From NCBI GenBank assembly GCA_905215385.1, contig CAJMPY010000004.1, positions 1 to 64,000 on the forward strand: a stretch of DNA of 64,000 bases, given 5' to 3'. The stretch comes from an uncultured bacterium (lineage in GTDB: Bacteria > Actinomycetota > Coriobacteriia > Coriobacteriales > Coriobacteriaceae). The notes beneath the pieces are model-generated. The model was not told where the DNA came from, did no database searches, and worked only from the letters and a program-made list of their open reading frames with translations. The translations under genes were made by a program, and so were the position numbers. This document shows, piece after piece, positions 62,173 through 64,000 of the stretch; positions within the stretch are counted from its first letter, which is position 1; the number at the start of each line of letters is the position of its first letter.

Positions 62173-63477
62173 TTGAAGGCGGACACTCAAACCATCGACA
62201 TCCTGTTGTTGGGCAGCGGCGGCCGTGAGCATGCTTTGGCAGCTAAGCTCGCAGCATCACCGCGCGCCGGCAAGCTCTACATCGCGCCGGGCAACGGCGG
62301 CACCGCGAGCTGCGGCGAGAACGTTGTTCTCGACGACTGCGATCCTGCGGCCGTGGCGGCGTTTGCGCAGAGCCACGGATGCGGACTCGTGGTAATTGGC
62401 CCCGAGGGTCCGCTCGTGGCGGGTGTGGCCGACGCCGTGCGCGCGGCGGGTATTCTCTGCTTTGGCCCGGGTGCCGAGGGCGCCCAGATGGAGGGCTCCA
62501 AGCTGTTCTCCAAGCAGCTCATGGAGCGCGCGGGCATTCCGACGGCAGCCTACGGCTCGTTTACCGACGAGGCTTCGGCTCTTGCTTATGTGCGTGAGCA
62601 GGGCGCTCCGCTGGTCGTCAAGGCCGACGGCCTTGCCGCGGGCAAGGGCGTTATCGTGGCGACCGAACTTGAGCAGGCCGAGGAGGCCGTGCGCGAGTGC
62701 TTTGGCGGCACCTTTGGCGATGCCGGCAACACCGTGGTTATCGAGGAGATGCTGACCGGCCCCGAGTGCTCGCTTTTGGCCTTTACCGACGGCAAGACCG
62801 TGCGCCCCATGGCCACCTCGCAGGACCACAAGCGCGCGCTCGAGGGCGACAAGGGCCCCAACACCGGCGGCATGGGTGTCTACAGCCCGGTGCCCATCGT
62901 GACCGACGAGGAGCACGCCACCATGGTGGCGGTCATGGAGCAGACCGTGGCCGAGCTCGCTGCCGAGGGCATCGACTACCGCGGCTGCCTGTACGGCGGC
63001 TTTATGCTCACGCCTGCCGGCCCCAAGGTGCTGGAGTTCAATGCTCGCTTTGGCGACCCCGAGACGCAGGTCGTGCTGCCGCGCCTTAAGAACGACCTGG
63101 TCGAGGTCATGCTCGCCTGCGCCAACTGCGAGCTCGATCAGATTGAGCTTGACTGGCGTGACGAGTGGGCTGTGGCCGTTGTCCTGACGAGCGCGGGCTA
63201 TCCCGGCAGCTACGAGAAGGGCAAGGTCATCACCGGTATCGCCGACGCCGAGGCCATGGAGAACGTGACCGTGTACCACGCGGGCACTGCCATGGTGGAC
63301 GGCCAGCTCGTGACCAATGGTGGCCGCGTGCTTGCCGTGACCGCTCTGGGCGACACGTTCGAGAACGCTCGCAACCTTGCCTACGAGGCCTGCGAGAAGA
63401 TTGATTTTGAGGGTAAGACCCTGCGTCACGACATCGGCCTGCGCGCGCTGCGCGGCCGCGACGCTTGGGATGCCTAA
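62173..63477 (+). CDS. purD: phosphoribosylamine--glycine ligase
   Basis: ATP-grasp GAR synthetase of 434 residues, second step of purine synthesis. It shows ILLLGSGGREHALAAKL, IGPEGPLVAGVAD, VVKADGLAAGKGV and LEFNARFGDPETQVVLPRL. A GAGGAGG ribosome site five bases before a TTG at 62173 fixes the start; a longer frame would overlap purA. It may share a transcript with the following NUDIX gene, 21 bp on. Confidence 0.97.
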   Translation: MKADTQTIDILLLGSGGREHALAAKLAASPRAGKLYIAPGNGGTASCGENVVLDDCDPAAVAAFAQSHGCGLVVIGPEGPLVAGVADAVRAAGILCFGPGAEGAQMEGSKLFSKQLMERAGIPTAAYGSFTDEASALAYVREQGAPLVVKADGLAAGKGVIVATELEQAEEAVRECFGGTFGDAGNTVVIEEMLTGPECSLLAFTDGKTVRPMATSQDHKRALEGDKGPNTGGMGVYSPVPIVTDEEHATMVAVMEQTVAELAAEGIDYRGCLYGGFMLTPAGPKVLEFNARFGDPETQVVLPRLKNDLVEVMLACANCELDQIELDWRDEWAVAVVLTSAGYPGSYEKGKVITGIADAEAMENVTVYHAGTAMVDGQLVTNGGRVLAVTALGDTFENARNLAYEACEKIDFEGKTLRHDIGLRALRGRDAWDA

Positions 63478-63498
63478 AGTCCGAGAGGAATGAGACGG

Positions 63499-64000
63499 AT
63501 GGACGAAAAGAACGAAGAGCTCGTGGATGCGCAGATCGTCGAGGAGGACAGCCGCGTGTATGGGCACGCCGAGGGCGAACCTGGTGGCGAGGTCGCTGAC
63601 GAGCCGGCGCTGGTGCTGGGCGACGATGACCCGCACGATGCCGAGCTGCACGAGAAGATTCTTTCGGAGGAGTGCGCCTGGAAGGGCAAGATCCTCGACG
63701 TCCACCGTCTTGAGGTTGAGCTGCCCAACGGTCGCCGCAGCGCCCGCGATATCGTTCGCCATCCGGGTGCGGCGGCCGTTGTGGCGCTGACCGAGAGTGG
63801 CAAGATCGTACTGGTGCGTCAGTACCGCACCGCCATCGACCGCGTGACGGTCGAGATTCCCGCCGGCAAGCTCGATCCAGGCGAGGACCCGCTCGATTGC
63901 GCCAAACGCGAGCTGCATGAGGAGACGGGCTTTAGGGCAGGTCGCATTCGCTTTTTGACGTCGATTGTCACGTCCTGCGGTTTTTGCGATGAGATCATTC
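63499..64000 (+). CDS. NUDIX hydrolase, ADP-ribose pyrophosphatase type (partial)
   Basis: The frame is open to the window end, giving 167 residues. An acidic N-terminal extension of about 55 residues precedes the typical ADPRase core: CAWKGKILDVHRLEVELPNG, IVLVRQYRTAIDRVTVEIPA, and an intact Nudix box, GKLDPGEDPLDCAKRELHEE then TGF. Such enzymes split ADP-ribose. A GAGAGGAA ribosome site precedes the ATG. The C-terminus lies outside the window. Confidence 0.9.
   Translation, partial: MDEKNEELVDAQIVEEDSRVYGHAEGEPGGEVADEPALVLGDDDPHDAELHEKILSEECAWKGKILDVHRLEVELPNGRRSARDIVRHPGAAAVVALTESGKIVLVRQYRTAIDRVTVEIPAGKLDPGEDPLDCAKRELHEETGFRAGRIRFLTSIVTSCGFCDEII

Overview
The window looks like the replication-origin region of a high-GC actinobacterium of the class Coriobacteriia, most likely Collinsella or a close relative. 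This is inferred from GC-rich codon use, the order rpmH / dnaA / dnaN / recF / DUF721 / gyrB / gyrA, a thioester-SpaA surface protein with an LPATG anchor, and general family resemblance; no database was searched. Genes left of about 38.7 kb lie mostly on the minus strand and genes right of 39.0 kb mostly on the plus strand, as expected around a bidirectional origin.

Left arm. 0-1.6 kb: a TraX-like membrane protein and tRNA-Lys whose 3' end is duplicated nearby. 1.6-12.7 kb: M29 aminopeptidase, purC, a two-component system, a Tat lipoprotein with a TSCPD protein, a solute-binding protein coupled to a GGDEF diguanylate cyclase, and purB. 12.8-19.0 kb: a compact island bounded by a 14-bp direct repeat of the tRNA-Gly 3' end. 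It carries an AlbA/GHKL-type regulator behind an array of palindromic operators, and a three-gene restriction-modification operon (ribbon-helix-helix protein, nuclease-methylase fusion, specificity subunit). 19.4-33.5 kb: a thioester adhesin, an M28-peptidase-like membrane protein with a huge insertion, two WYL regulators, an exonuclease-DinG helicase, ddl and rlmN.

Origin block. 33.7-38.7 kb holds a small membrane protein, parB, parA, three perfect parS sites, rsmG, jag/khpB, yidC, yidD, rnpA and rpmH on the minus strand. DnaA-box-like repeats follow, then an unrecognised GHKL-ATPase / Gln-Pro-Tyr-rich / winged-helix protein placed between rpmH and dnaA. After dnaA come further DnaA-box-like sites and a run of DnaA-trios in an AT-rich stretch, a strong candidate unwinding site, and then dnaN, recF, a DUF721 gene, gyrB and gyrA. 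GyrA carries Phe and Glu at the two main quinolone-resistance positions.

Right arm. 50-50.7 kb has a 137-nt nested palindrome and tRNA-Ile, tRNA-Ala, tRNA-Ile without rRNA genes. Next are a bifunctional-nuclease-family protein, two small unknowns, typA, a membrane-anchored bactofilin-like protein, a TRIC-type channel, two tRNA-Ser genes beside a chimeric pseudo-tRNA, the rpsF-ssb-rpsR-rplI cluster, dnaB, purA, purD and the start of a NUDIX hydrolase that runs off the end.

Together the window links replication initiation, chromosome segregation, membrane-protein insertion, DNA topology, purine synthesis and translation. The clear accessory insertions are the 12.8-19.0 kb island and the tRNA-associated repeat elements.
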